A stretch of 64,000 nt of DNA from Tepidisphaeraceae bacterium (GTDB lineage Bacteria > Planctomycetota > Phycisphaerae > Tepidisphaerales > Tepidisphaeraceae): assembly GCA_035998445.1 (NCBI GenBank), contig DASYHQ010000017.1, positions 124,001-188,000 on the forward strand, in the 5' to 3' direction. The first letter of the stretch is position 1. Every line of letters begins with the position of its first letter. The translations under genes and the position numbers were made by a program. Shown in pieces: positions 11,275 through 19,645 of this stretch. The notes under the pieces are model-generated. The model had not been told where the DNA came from and made no database searches. It worked only from the letters and a program-made list of their open reading frames with translations.

Positions 11275-12297
11275 TTACGCGCGTCCCAGCATGTCCATCA
11301 ACGGTGAATCGCTGATCGTGAGCGGCAGGTCGACGCGCCCGCGCGTGCGGCTCGATTCGTACGTCGCGAAGATCAGTTCGGTCGCCTGAATCGCATGGGC
11401 GGCCGCCAGTTCGGGGGTGCGGCTGGTGCGCAGGGCGTCCACGAGGTCCACGACGCCCAGCCCGACGGCGTTCATGTCGTTCACCGGTTCATCCCCGGTC
11501 AGCGGCTGCCAGTCGCTCATGCCCTTGGCCCAGATGCGGGCCTCTTTGCCGTCGAACTCGATCTGCCCCTCGGTGCCGATCAGGCGCTGCTGGGCCCCAA
11601 TGTTCGCCTGGTGCCCGGTGACCATCGTGCCGCGCACCTCGTTCTTGAACTTGATGTGCGACAGGCCCTGCCCCTCGCACGGCGCGCCGAAGACGTCCTT
11701 GGTGCCGCGCGTGTCGATCTGCCCGATCACCCATTCTGCGGGCGTTTCGGCGTTGTAGTAAAACATCATGTCAAACCAGTGCGTGCCCCAGTCGTACAGG
11801 TTGCCGCACGACAGCTCCATGCGCTTCAGCTCTCCGATGCGCCCGTCGCGCACCGCCTGGCGCATCCAGATGAACGGCGTGCCGAAGCGGCGCTGGTGGT
11901 TGAACGTCAGCTGCACCTTCAACTCGTCGCAGACCTGCACCATCTCGCGCGACTCGCCGAACGTCATCGCCATCGGTTTTTCGCAGTGGATCGCCTTCAC
12001 CCCCGCGCGGGCGGCGGCCAGCACCATCTCGGTGTGCAGCTTCGGCCAGGTGCTGATGCTGACGATGTCGAGCTTGGCCTCCGCCAACATCTGGTGGTAA
12101 TCGGTATAGATCGCGTCACCGCCGAGGTCCTTCTGGAACGCCTCGGCGTTCTCGCGGTTCAGGTCGGCCAGCGCCGCGATGTGACATCCGGCCTTCAGGT
12201 ACCCCTTCGCGTGCTCGCGCGACATGCCGAAACCCGTCGCCCCCTCGCTCTTCCACGGCCGACCACAACCAATGATGCCCACGCGAAGCTGATCCAT
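11275..12297 (-). CDS. Gfo/Idh/MocA family oxidoreductase
   Basis: An NAD(P)-dependent sugar or cyclitol dehydrogenase-type protein of 340 residues. The N-terminal Rossmann fold starts VGIIGCGRPW, followed by the conserved HCEKPMAM block (the EKP catalytic Lys region) near residue 105 and a C-terminal alpha/beta dimerisation domain with DWGTHWFDMMFYY. The substrate cannot be assigned. No signal peptide is present, unlike many planctomycete members, so it should be cytoplasmic. It is followed by a hairpin and preceded by the small membrane protein gene on the same strand; the terminator at 12373-12412 separates the two. Confidence 0.9.
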   Translation of the reverse strand: MDQLRVGIIGCGRPWKSEGATGFGMSREHAKGYLKAGCHIAALADLNRENAEAFQKDLGGDAIYTDYHQMLAEAKLDIVSISTWPKLHTEMVLAAARAGVKAIHCEKPMAMTFGESREMVQVCDELKVQLTFNHQRRFGTPFIWMRQAVRDGRIGELKRMELSCGNLYDWGTHWFDMMFYYNAETPAEWVIGQIDTRGTKDVFGAPCEGQGLSHIKFKNEVRGTMVTGHQANIGAQQRLIGTEGQIEFDGKEARIWAKGMSDWQPLTGDEPVNDMNAVGLGVVDLVDALRTSRTPELAAAHAIQATELIFATYESSRTRGRVDLPLTISDSPLMDMLGRA

Positions 12298-12372
12298 GAG
12301 TTGATTCCTCTAAGAAGTGTTTCCGCCAATCCGATTGGGACAAAAGCCTACCCTCGAACGCGTTCCAATGGA

Positions 12373-12412
12373 AAGAGGTCGGCGCAACGGGATGGCGTTG
12401 CGCCGACCTCTT
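12373..12412 (-). terminator. Strong hairpin terminator of the small membrane gene
   Basis: Perfect 17-bp stem AAGAGGTCGGCGCAACG with a 6-nt loop, followed on the minus strand by TCCATT. It lies about 70 bp beyond the stop at 12485 and ahead of the oxidoreductase start. Confidence 0.75.
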
Positions 12413-12484
12413 CACGTTGTGCGTGAAATTGGAGGAACGCCCGTCATCATCGACCGGCGACCCAATTCCGACACGGGCGGGTCG

Positions 12485-12724
12485 TTAGTCCGATCCGGCG
12501 ACCTTCACGAGCTTGTTGTACAGGCCCAAGATCAGGAACGTCGGGGCCCATTGGCCGACGAACAGTGCCTGGTGATCCTTGCCCATGATCTTCAGCGTCA
12601 AGCTGGTGGCGATGCTGGCGCCGGCCAGCCACAGGAACGTGTCGGACGGCAGCTTGGCGGTCTGTTCCTCGATCGTTCGGGCGACGACGCCTTCGCGATG
12701 TTCCGGCGGGGTAAACGTGCGCAT
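12485..12724 (-). CDS. Small conserved membrane protein of unknown function
   Basis: A 79-residue protein with an N-terminal soluble segment (PPEHREGVVARTIEEQTAKL) and two hydrophobic stretches, DTFLWLAGASIATSLTL and ALFVGQWAPTFLILGLYNKL. It has its own ribosome binding site (AGGAGTG upstream of the ATG) and a strong terminator, which supports a real, singly transcribed gene. Similar small proteins are, from memory, found in acidobacteria and other soil bacteria, but no function is known to me. Confidence 0.75.
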   Translation of the reverse strand: MRTFTPPEHREGVVARTIEEQTAKLPSDTFLWLAGASIATSLTLKIMGKDHQALFVGQWAPTFLILGLYNKLVKVAGSD

Positions 12725-12931
12725 GACTCACTCCTTCGTGAAAGTGTTTCGACAACGCCCAAGCGGGCAATGCCCTACACGTTGCAATCGTGATGCCGAA
12801 GCAATCGCATAGTGCGAAAAGCCGTTTACCGCTGCTGAAGATGACGAGTTGTCACGGTAAAAGGCTGCATCATGACGTAACGGTCGTCATCGGGAATCTG
12901 TCGGGCTCCTTCGTTACAATTGGCCGTACCC

Positions 12932-13831
12932 ATGGCCGGTGAGTTCGACTTCATCCAGTGGATCAGCACCCAACAGCGGCCGGACCGGCGCGTGCCCGTG
13001 CCGATCGGTGACGACCTGGCCGCCGTGGTCTGGGATGGGAGCGACCTGCTGCTGGTGGGGGTCGACCAAGTGCTGGACGGGCGGCACTTCGACGCGAAAC
13101 GGCATTTGCCGGCGCAGATCGGTCGTAAGGCGATGAACCGCAACCTGTCCGACTGCGCCGCGATGGCGGCGCTGCCGGCGTACGCCGTGACGACCCTCGC
13201 CCTGCCGGCCGACGCGTCGATCGACTACGCCCGCGCGCTGTACACGGGCATGCGCGACGCCGCCGCCGAGTTCGGGTGCGAGATCGTTGGTGGCGACACC
13301 GGCTCCTGGAACGGGCCGCTGGCGATCACGGTGACGATCCTCGGCCGATCCGCGGGCGTTGCGCCGGTCACGCGGGGTGGCGCATCGCCGGGCGACTTTC
13401 TCTACGTCACCGGACCGCTTGGCGGCAGCATCGGTGGGCGGCATCTGACCTTCTCGCCGCGCGTTGCGCTGGCGCGCGAGCTGGCGACGCGGTTCCGCAT
13501 CACGTCGATGATCGACATCAGTGACGGCCTGTCACGCGATTTGGGCCACCTGTGCGCTCAATCACGCTGCGGCGCGGTCGTAGACGCCGCTGCCGTGCCG
13601 GTGCATGACGACGTGCGATCGCTGACGTTTTCCGATCGATCGCCATTGGAACACGCGCTGCACGACGGTGAGGATCACGAACTGCTCTTCACCAGCCCCG
13701 ATTCCGTTCCGCCCGAACTGGCGATCCGCATCGGTCAGGTGACCGAAGGGCGTGAGCGCGTGTTACAGGATGGGGACTTGCTGCGCCCCCTTGAGACGCG
13801 CGGGTGGGAGCACCGGTTGGGGAGCTCCTAA
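12932..13831 (+). CDS. thiL: Thiamine-monophosphate kinase
   Basis: Phosphorylates thiamine monophosphate to the active cofactor thiamine diphosphate. Family blocks are PIGDDLAAV (metal/ATP loop), VGVDQVLDGRHFD, RNLSDCAAMAALP, IVGGDTGSW, IDISDGLSRDLGHL and GEDHELLFT, in order over about 300 residues, the normal length. The frame extends upstream to a TTG at 12920, but the ATG at 12932 (MAGEFDFIQW) matches family N-termini better. Other thiamine genes are not in the window. Confidence 0.95.
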   Translation: MAGEFDFIQWISTQQRPDRRVPVPIGDDLAAVVWDGSDLLLVGVDQVLDGRHFDAKRHLPAQIGRKAMNRNLSDCAAMAALPAYAVTTLALPADASIDYARALYTGMRDAAAEFGCEIVGGDTGSWNGPLAITVTILGRSAGVAPVTRGGASPGDFLYVTGPLGGSIGGRHLTFSPRVALARELATRFRITSMIDISDGLSRDLGHLCAQSRCGAVVDAAAVPVHDDVRSLTFSDRSPLEHALHDGEDHELLFTSPDSVPPELAIRIGQVTEGRERVLQDGDLLRPLETRGWEHRLGSS

Positions 13832-13935
13832 CGACAACCGCTACTTGGCGCTGAAGCGGCAAGTCCGGTGGCACGTGAGGTCGTGACACGGTGTGGGCCC
13901 ACGTTACACTAGGGGCTTACGGAACCCCCAAACCT

Positions 13936-15063
13936 ATGGAATCGCTCTCGCCTGCCCCATCGCCACGCCAGTCGCTGAAAGCCGTTCGCACCGTTGTGGT
14001 GAAGCTGGGAACGCAGCTGCTGAACGACGCGTCGTCGCGCCTGGATGCGGCGTTTCTGGCCACCATCGCCGCCCAAATTGCCACGCTGGCCAGGAATGGC
14101 GTGCATGTCTCTATCGTCAGTTCGGGCGCCGTCAGCGCCGGGCTGCGCGAGCTGGGCCTCGACAAGCGCCCCGTCGACCTCGCCAAACTGCAGGCGGTGG
14201 CCGCGGTGGGCCAGCGGCGGTTGATGGACGCCTGGGCGGCGGCGTTCGCGCCGCACGACCTGCACGTGGGGCAGGTGTTGCTGACCCGCGAGGACGTCGA
14301 CGACCGCACCCGCTTCCTGAACCTCCGCAACACGATTCACGCGATTCACGAGCTGGGCGCCGTCCCGGTCATCAACGAGAACGACACCGTCAGCACCGAT
14401 GAAATCGTCAAGATCACCTTCGGCGACAACGATATCCTGGCCGCGCTGGTCGCCAACGCGCTGCGGGCCGACCTGCTAGTTCTGCTAAGCGTGGTTGACG
14501 GCATCCTGGACGCCGACAGTCAGCCCGTGCGGCTGGTGCAGAGCATCGACGCCGCCCGCGCGCTCGTGCGCACCGAGAAGTCGGCGCTCGGCAAAGGTGG
14601 CATGAATTCGAAGGTAGAGGCCGCTCGGGCCGTTACGGGTTCGGGTGAAGCGATGGTGCTCGCCAACGGGCGCATGCCCGACGTGCTGCCGCGCATCCTG
14701 GCGGGCGACGAGGTCGGCACGCTCTTCGTACCCGCGCCCCGCAAGCGATCGAGCCGCAGCCGCTGGATCGACAGCGTCCGCCCTGCGGGCATTGTGGTGG
14801 TGGACGAGGGATGCGCCGTCGCCCTATCGAAAAACAAGAGCTTGCTGGCAGCGGGCATCGTGAAAGTGGATGGCGACTTCAAGCCGGGGGACGTGGTCGC
14901 GATTCAGACTTCGGACGGAAAGATTTTGGGACGCGGCTTGTCCAACTACACCGCGCCCGACGTCGAACGAATCCGCGGCAAGAAGTCATCTGAGGTGCGT
15001 GCCCTGCTGGCAGAGTCCGCTTATGACGAGGTCATCCATCGGGACAACCTTGTGATGATGTAA
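13936..15063 (+). CDS. proB: Glutamate 5-kinase
   Basis: First enzyme of proline synthesis. The amino-acid kinase domain has VVVKLGTQLL, VSSGAVSAGLRELGL, EDVDDRTRFLNLRNT, PVINENDTVS, FGDNDILAALVA and GKGGMNSKVEAA. The C-terminal 100 residues are a PUA domain (AGIVVVDEGCAVAL onward, ending LGRGLSNY). Length is normal for the two-domain form. The frame is open from a GTG at 13891, but the ATG at 13936 places the start about 20 residues before the first strand and is preferred. proA is not adjacent. Confidence 0.95.
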   Translation: MESLSPAPSPRQSLKAVRTVVVKLGTQLLNDASSRLDAAFLATIAAQIATLARNGVHVSIVSSGAVSAGLRELGLDKRPVDLAKLQAVAAVGQRRLMDAWAAAFAPHDLHVGQVLLTREDVDDRTRFLNLRNTIHAIHELGAVPVINENDTVSTDEIVKITFGDNDILAALVANALRADLLVLLSVVDGILDADSQPVRLVQSIDAARALVRTEKSALGKGGMNSKVEAARAVTGSGEAMVLANGRMPDVLPRILAGDEVGTLFVPAPRKRSSRSRWIDSVRPAGIVVVDEGCAVALSKNKSLLAAGIVKVDGDFKPGDVVAIQTSDGKILGRGLSNYTAPDVERIRGKKSSEVRALLAESAYDEVIHRDNLVMM

Positions 15064-15479
15064 TGGATCGGCCCGCCTTTCCGGAGCACGTCTAGTAGGC
15101 CCCAAGAAGTCCAGCGTCTCCCCTTTCTAAAAGCTAGCGGATAAAAACGCTGTCGGCTTGCGCTTGTCATCCCGATGGGAGGCTTGCCGACCTGAGGGAT
15201 CTCGACTGACTCACGGTGCGGGCCGTGGGAGACCCCTCAGGTCGCTACCGCTCCCCTAGGGATGACGGGTTGGGCCTTTTCGCAGGGTCTCATCCTCCAG
15301 CCTTAAGTCACTGGGATAAAGAAGATCTAACAGGCGTCTTCCCAAGAAGCTGCCCTCCCCATCAAAAACTTCCGCCGTCCAACCTTTGCTCCGCTCGCGT
15401 GTCTATCATCTGACTGGGTGATGGCCTGATGTCTGGTCGTCGCCGCGCATCCGGACCGCGACACAAAGGAGCGTGCGAC
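15064..15479. other. Gap after proB holding repeat A; otherwise nothing recognised
   Basis: About 415 bp. Apart from the family A repeat at 15166-15266 and the ribosome binding site of the next gene (AAAGGAG at about 15464-15470), nothing was identified. Confidence 0.5.
15166..15266. repeat. Palindromic repeat family A, copy 2
   Basis: Begins GTCATCCCGATGGGAGGCTT and ends TACCGCTCCCCTAGGGATGAC-like (last bases GGGATGAC). 101 bp, the same length as the copies at 489 and 60816. Confidence 0.85.
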
Positions 15480-15923
15480 ATGCGATACGTAGTATTGGGT
15501 TTGCTCGCGCTGATGCTGGTGCCCGCAGCGGTGCAAGCGGGCGACCGCCACCGTAGCAGCAGTGGGTTTTCGGTGAACGTGGGCCACTCCGATCGCTGGG
15601 GTGGCCACTCATCGCGCAGCGGCTTCGAGGCCTCGATCCGTTTTGGCAGCGACCGATACGAGCGGAGCAGCCATCGTCGGTACGATTACGGCCGCCGCTA
15701 CGATCACGGCCGATACGACCGCGGTCACTATGGGTACGACCGTCACTACGGCAGCCGCTACGACTACTGCCCCCCACCGGTGATCGTGGCCCCGCCACCA
15801 CCGGTGTACCGCCCGCCGGTCGTCATCTATCGCCCGGCCCCGGTCTATTGCCCGCCGCCAACGTACTACGCCCCATCGCCGCGGTACTACTACCCGCAGC
15901 GTGAGTATGGTTACCGTCGATAA
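15480..15923 (+). CDS. Secreted Tyr/Arg/Pro-rich low-complexity protein
   Basis: A 147-residue protein starting MRYVVLGLLALMLVPAAVQA, a clear Sec signal peptide with an AxA site. The rest is low complexity: Ser/Arg-rich, then YDYGRRYDHGRYDRGHYGYD-type repeats, then Pro/Tyr-rich with PPPVYRPPVVIYRPAPVY. There are only two cysteines, each in a CPPP context. The ribosome binding site AAAGGAG 10 bases before the ATG decides the start; the frame itself opens at 15429. The function is unknown. It may be a cell-surface or matrix protein, as inferred from composition only. Confidence 0.75.
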   Translation: MRYVVLGLLALMLVPAAVQAGDRHRSSSGFSVNVGHSDRWGGHSSRSGFEASIRFGSDRYERSSHRRYDYGRRYDHGRYDRGHYGYDRHYGSRYDYCPPPVIVAPPPPVYRPPVVIYRPAPVYCPPPTYYAPSPRYYYPQREYGYRR

Positions 15924-16054
15924 GCGGATCAGTCCGACCGCGACGATTGATAGAAGAGGATCGCTCGATTTATCGGGTGATCCTCTTTCCGTTTTGGTAC
16001 CGCAAGATGCTCGGCGCGATGTTCATCGACGTATGCCGGGGCTATGATGCCGTG

Positions 16055-16603
16055 ATGCAGTTGCCCGTGTTGCCCCCATCCACCGACAAGCCGAAGAAGG
16101 ACCCTTGGTACGCCGACGGCCTGCAATTCACCTGCACGCAGTGCGGCAACTGCTGCACGGGCGGTCCGGGCTTCGTCTGGCTGACGACCGACGAAATCGT
16201 GAAGTTGGCGGCCTACCTGAAGATGACGCCGGAGGAGACGGTCGAGCAGTACTGCCGAAAGATCGACGGAAAGTTCAGCCTGACCGAGGTCCGCAATGCC
16301 GCCGGCAATTACGACTGCGTCTTCCTGAAGGACGTGCCCGCGGCGCGATCTGGCAAGGGCGGCGATAACGCCGAAGGCGTTCAACTGACCAAGCGTGGTT
16401 GCAGCGTGTATCCCGTGCGCCCGTTGCAGTGCCGCACGTGGCCGTTCTGGCCGGAGAATTTGTCGAACAAGCGCACGTGGACGGCCGCGTCGCGCAAGTG
16501 CCACGGCATGAACGTCGGCCGATCGTTCTCGATCAACGAGATCCACGCCGTGCGCGATGCTAATGATTGGCCGAAGAACCCACCGACCAGCGCCAAGCGA
16601 TAG
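16055..16603 (+). CDS. YkgJ-type cysteine-cluster protein
   Basis: A cytoplasmic protein with the CxxCGxCC motif (CTQCGNCC) near residue 27 and later cysteines in DCVFL, RGCSVYPVRPLQCRTWPFWP and KCHG. This is the pattern of the YkgJ/UPF0153 family, proposed to bind an Fe-S or zinc cluster. The biochemical role of the family is not settled. The frame is open from 15947. The ATG at 16055 (MQLPVLPPSTDKP) is preferred because the segment ahead of it has no family similarity, but 15947 or 16007 cannot be excluded. Confidence 0.8.
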   Translation: MQLPVLPPSTDKPKKDPWYADGLQFTCTQCGNCCTGGPGFVWLTTDEIVKLAAYLKMTPEETVEQYCRKIDGKFSLTEVRNAAGNYDCVFLKDVPAARSGKGGDNAEGVQLTKRGCSVYPVRPLQCRTWPFWPENLSNKRTWTAASRKCHGMNVGRSFSINEIHAVRDANDWPKNPPTSAKR

Positions 16604-17187
16604 TCGCGATAATCCCCTTAGCGAAGATTTCCCACCACAATCATCGTCTGACGTCCTACTCCACATTCCCCCGATTTTCGCGCGCCAAGCTTCCAGACCC
16701 ATCGACGTATTTCTATTCGTTCGGCAGTCGTGCTGCTTTTCTTCGCAACGTTATCCCTCGCGCCCAAATCTGCTCGCCGCATAAGCAAGCCTCAAGCCAT
16801 ATATAAAGTTCAAGTTAGGCTAAAGGGAAAGTCCTTAGGTGCAAAACGAAAGAATGATATGGACACGAACCCAATCGCCTTGTAGTTTTCGCCAGACATT
16901 TGATTTGCAACCAAATCAGATGTCCCACCAACCGCAGAAGCGCTCGGCACCGTCGCTGGAACATGGCGTCGGCTACATCTGAATCAGCGAGTGTTATTGG
17001 GAACTTCGGAACCTAACTTCCGGAGTTTACAGAAACGTAACACGACGCTGATTCGTCCGAATTGAACAACTTGTATAAGTCCCTCCGTCCGCTCGGCCGT
17101 GTGTGCCAAGCGGACGGAGGGTAAGCCCTGTATTGAAGTAACTAGGGTAGAGAACCCGTATGCCCCGAGAGGGGCGGGAGAATTGAG
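16604..17187. other. Long leader/intergenic region, no gene seen
   Basis: About 580 bp, lower in GC than its surroundings. ORFs in it lack codon bias and family features. Near the right end lie TATAAG at 17074-17079 (possible -10; no matching -35), a strong hairpin at 17081-17121, and a GGGAG ribosome binding site before 17188. Confidence 0.5.
17081..17121 (+). promoter_or_regulatory. Stem-loop in the 5' leader of the PEP-CTERM gene
   Basis: Perfect 13-bp stem CCCTCCGTCCGCT / AGCGGACGGAGGG, extended by three more pairs after one mismatch. It begins just after a TATAAG box and ends 66 bases before the start codon. It could be a 5' stabilising or attenuation structure, or a terminator for read-through; no T-run follows it. 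Confidence 0.5.
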
Positions 17188-17877
17188 ATGATCGCAAATC
17201 TGAAGTTTGTTGCCGCGGCCGCCATTGCTAGTATCGCTCTTTCGTCGGCCGCCAACGCGGCAGAATTGCTTGGCTTTAACACGGCCGGCAACGCTGGCAC
17301 GGAGACGACGGAACCAAGCGTCTCGAACGACCCGCTTTTGCTGCCGTCAACTTTGACGCTTGGCAGCGGTATCACTCCGACTGCCAATGCGAATCGATTT
17401 GGCGGCAACAACTTTTTCGATACGGGCGATACGAACCCGACAACGCTCGCTGAATCGATCGCCGGGAACGACTACTTTCAGTTCACGGTCACGCCAGTAG
17501 CGGAAGCTTCGTTCACACCGACCAGCTTTGACTTTATTTTCGACTTCTCAAGCACTGGTCCAAACAGCGTCGCCCTGCGGTCGTCGGTCGATGGGTATGC
17601 TGAAAATCTCGGTCAGTTGACAACAATGACCACCTCGACTGTGACGTTCAAAAGCATTTCCATTTCAGGACTAACCGATTTGACAGCCGCGACGACCTTC
17701 CGCCTGTATGGATTTGGCGCGACCGCAACGACTGGCACGGGTGGGTTAGATGCGGCGAACGGCCGTACCACCCCGAATGTCATCCTTAACGGCACGGTCA
17801 CCGCCGTCCCCGAGCCGGCCAGCCTTGGCCTGCTCGCCCTTGGCGGTCTGGCCGCCCTGCGTCGTCGTCGCGCCTAA
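17188..17877 (+). CDS. PEP-CTERM sorting domain protein
   Basis: A 229-residue exported protein with an N-terminal signal peptide (MIANLKFVAAAAIASIALSS, AxA cleavage). The middle is Thr/Ser/Gly/Asn-rich and predicted beta. The C-terminus is VPEPASLGLLALGGLAALRR plus two Arg and Ala: the PEP motif, one transmembrane segment and a basic tail. Such proteins are recognised by an exosortase and become surface or matrix proteins, often tied to exopolysaccharide. No exosortase or polysaccharide locus is in the window. The long leader with a hairpin suggests controlled expression. Its own terminator follows. Confidence 0.92.
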   Translation: MIANLKFVAAAAIASIALSSAANAAELLGFNTAGNAGTETTEPSVSNDPLLLPSTLTLGSGITPTANANRFGGNNFFDTGDTNPTTLAESIAGNDYFQFTVTPVAEASFTPTSFDFIFDFSSTGPNSVALRSSVDGYAENLGQLTTMTTSTVTFKSISISGLTDLTAATTFRLYGFGATATTGTGGLDAANGRTTPNVILNGTVTAVPEPASLGLLALGGLAALRRRRA

Positions 17878-17912
17878 AGGCGAGTGACTAGGTTAGATAT
17901 TCCGACAAACAA

Positions 17913-17943
17913 AGAACGCCGACCCACTATGGGTTGGCGTTCT
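17913..17943 (+). terminator. Terminator of the PEP-CTERM gene
   Basis: A 13-bp stem (AGAACGCCGACCC / GGGTTGGCGTTCT, one wobble pair) with a 5-nt loop, followed by CTGTTGT, 35 bases after the stop codon. Confidence 0.65.
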
Positions 17944-18033
17944 CTGTTGTCAGGGTGGGTCACTTTAGGGATTCCAGATCTATCTGACACGTCGTCCTGA
18001 GAAGGTGTCACGGATCCGATCGCGGCTGCCTTT

Positions 18034-18173
18034 CCGTGGCATGGGCGCCAGAGCCCATGCGTGTGGACTGGAATGAGCAATTTCATCGGTTGGCTGCTGC
18101 GCCGACCAAGCCGCTGCAACCAACGCTGTCTTGGGGCACCACCACGAGCATGGGCGGGACGCCCATGCCACGG
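18034..18173 (+). repeat. REPIN-like element, family D copy 2 (140 bp)
   Basis: GTGG followed by hairpin catgggcg/cgcccatg variants at both ends in inverted orientation, around a core shared with 49931-50069. It is followed after about 30 bp by repeat B at 18203. The 17878-18326 gap otherwise holds only the terminator at 17913. Confidence 0.85.
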
Positions 18174-18202
18174 TCGGAGCGGACGCGGCGCCGCTCTCTA
18201 AC

Positions 18203-18281
18203 ACCCTCTGAGGTACTCCGAAAAATTCCCTCGTGTTCATTCGTGGGATGGAAGAGAGCCTTCGGAGTACCTCAGGATGAC
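18203..18281. repeat. Palindromic repeat family B, copy 3
   Basis: CACCCTCTGAGGTACTCCGA at the left and CTTCGGAGTACCTCAGGATG at the right. The junction joining the preceding D element to this repeat is nearly the same as that at 63755-63784. Confidence 0.8.
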
Positions 18282-18326
18282 GACGCGCAAGCATCATCCG
18301 GATCATACCACATCCGAGATGTCCCA

Positions 18327-19004
18327 TTACTCAAACATCACTTCCCCGAAATACCGCGGCTGATGAATATTCAGTTCCTCCCCGATCGGTGACCAGCTAG
18401 CCCAGTGGGGATGGCTGCTGGCGTCGGCGCATTTGTAGAAGTTGGCGCGCCAGCGTTGGCCGGAGAGGTTGCCCAGGTCGCCGGCGTAGGCCTCCAGCAC
18501 GGGCAGCGGAATCAGGCAGCCGATCCACCACTTCGTCGGCTCGACCATCTCCGGCCAGACGGTGCGCGGCAGCGATCGGCTGATCGATACCCGCTCGGCC
18601 AGCTCGGGTGATACGGGCGTCTGCTTCGCCAGGCCGCTGCCGTCGGGCAGGCGGGTGGGGTCTTCGATATAGCGGACGAGCAGCGTGCCGCCTGCGTTGA
18701 TCTCGAAGTTGAAGTAGCCCTTGCCCGCCACCGGTTGGACGAAGAATTCCACGCAGCTGTCCTCCCACACGCGCCCGCCGTACTCGGTGGCGCGGCTTAG
18801 GACGTAGCGGTCGTCGACCTTGAACTTCAGGAAGATCGATCGACCATCATGCATCACCCGCACGCGCGTTCGCGGGTGGTGATCGCTGCTGCGGGCGTGG
18901 AACTGGTCGATGTTCGCAACCTCGGCAGCGCCCCAGACGCTCCCGTCCCAGTTGAACTCGTCGAGCAGGCCCGGCGGGACGGATTTGACGGTGTAGGTCT
19001 TCAA
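18327..19004 (-). CDS. CBM9-like carbohydrate-binding domain protein
   Basis: A 225-residue protein whose layout fits the family 9-like carbohydrate-binding (DOMON-related) beta sandwich: NIDQFHARSSDHHPRTRVRV, FLKFKVDDRYV, WEDSCVEFFVQP, YFNFEINAGGTLL and a late WRANFYKCAD block. No signal peptide is seen. The start is inferred as TTG at 19004, with GGAGG eight bases upstream; the open frame runs on to 19400 through repeat E, but that part is repeat translation. Role probably in binding or handling of plant-type saccharides; the substrate is unknown. Confidence 0.75.
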   Translation of the reverse strand: MKTYTVKSVPPGLLDEFNWDGSVWGAAEVANIDQFHARSSDHHPRTRVRVMHDGRSIFLKFKVDDRYVLSRATEYGGRVWEDSCVEFFVQPVAGKGYFNFEINAGGTLLVRYIEDPTRLPDGSGLAKQTPVSPELAERVSISRSLPRTVWPEMVEPTKWWIGCLIPLPVLEAYAGDLGNLSGQRWRANFYKCADASSHPHWASWSPIGEELNIHQPRYFGEVMFE

Positions 19005-19645
19005 GTCTCGAACCTCCGTATTTCGTCGACCATACGCAACCGCAACCGAATCCGAAAGCGATTCAGCGTCGCAGTGCCAGTGGGCGTTGCGCCAAATCGA
19101 CGTCGATCGCGCAGCGCGGGCGTCGTAAAGGATGGTGTGCTCTTTGACAACTGAATAGGTGGCGCCCGGATTGGTGGCCGCAGGTTCCGCATCCACGCGA
19201 TGGTGCAAAATGGTGCAGAATGGTGCACGAAATCGCGTTTTCGCTTGCTCAAACCGCCGCGGGCAGGGGTCTACAGCTTTCCGGCGTTCTTGCGCGTGGG
19301 TAACGCGCGTCTTCACGTTCGCTTCGGCTTGCATGGGGTTGCACTTCCCGCTGCGAGAAAACGCACGTTTTTGAATGAGGTTGTTTCCGGTCGACATCAT
19401 CCCGCATAAACCGAAATCCCACGTCGCCGGCCGCTGGCCGATTCCGCGGCAGGTCCTATAATGTCGACCGGCGTTCTTGGCGAGTTTCGGAGGCTTGGGA
19501 CGCGCGCAGCCGGTTCAATCGCTACAGCCGGACCTTCACCCGATCCGCCGCTTGCGAGTCGCCCGAGCCCGTATGGCGGTCGGTGTATAGTTCGGACATC
19601 ACCGCAGGACGCTAGCCCGGTGCTTTGAACCGCAAAGGGATCTGA
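19005..19645. other. Gap with repeat E; nothing else recognised
   Basis: About 640 bp between the divergent CBM9-like and 3D-domain genes. It contains repeat E (19085-19252). The remaining 390 bp should hold the promoter of the 3D gene, but no motif is convincing. Confidence 0.4.
19085..19252 (-). repeat. Dispersed repeat E, copy 2
   Basis: Reverse orientation relative to 5396-5558. Shared blocks are the two or three TGCACCATT-type units, TATTCAGTTGTCAAAGA and TTTGGCGCAAC. Confidence 0.75.

Noticed and set aside
19005-19400. N-terminal extension of the CBM9-like protein to 19400
   Set aside because: The extension is a translation of repeat E. A TTG with GGAGG at 19004 is a better start.
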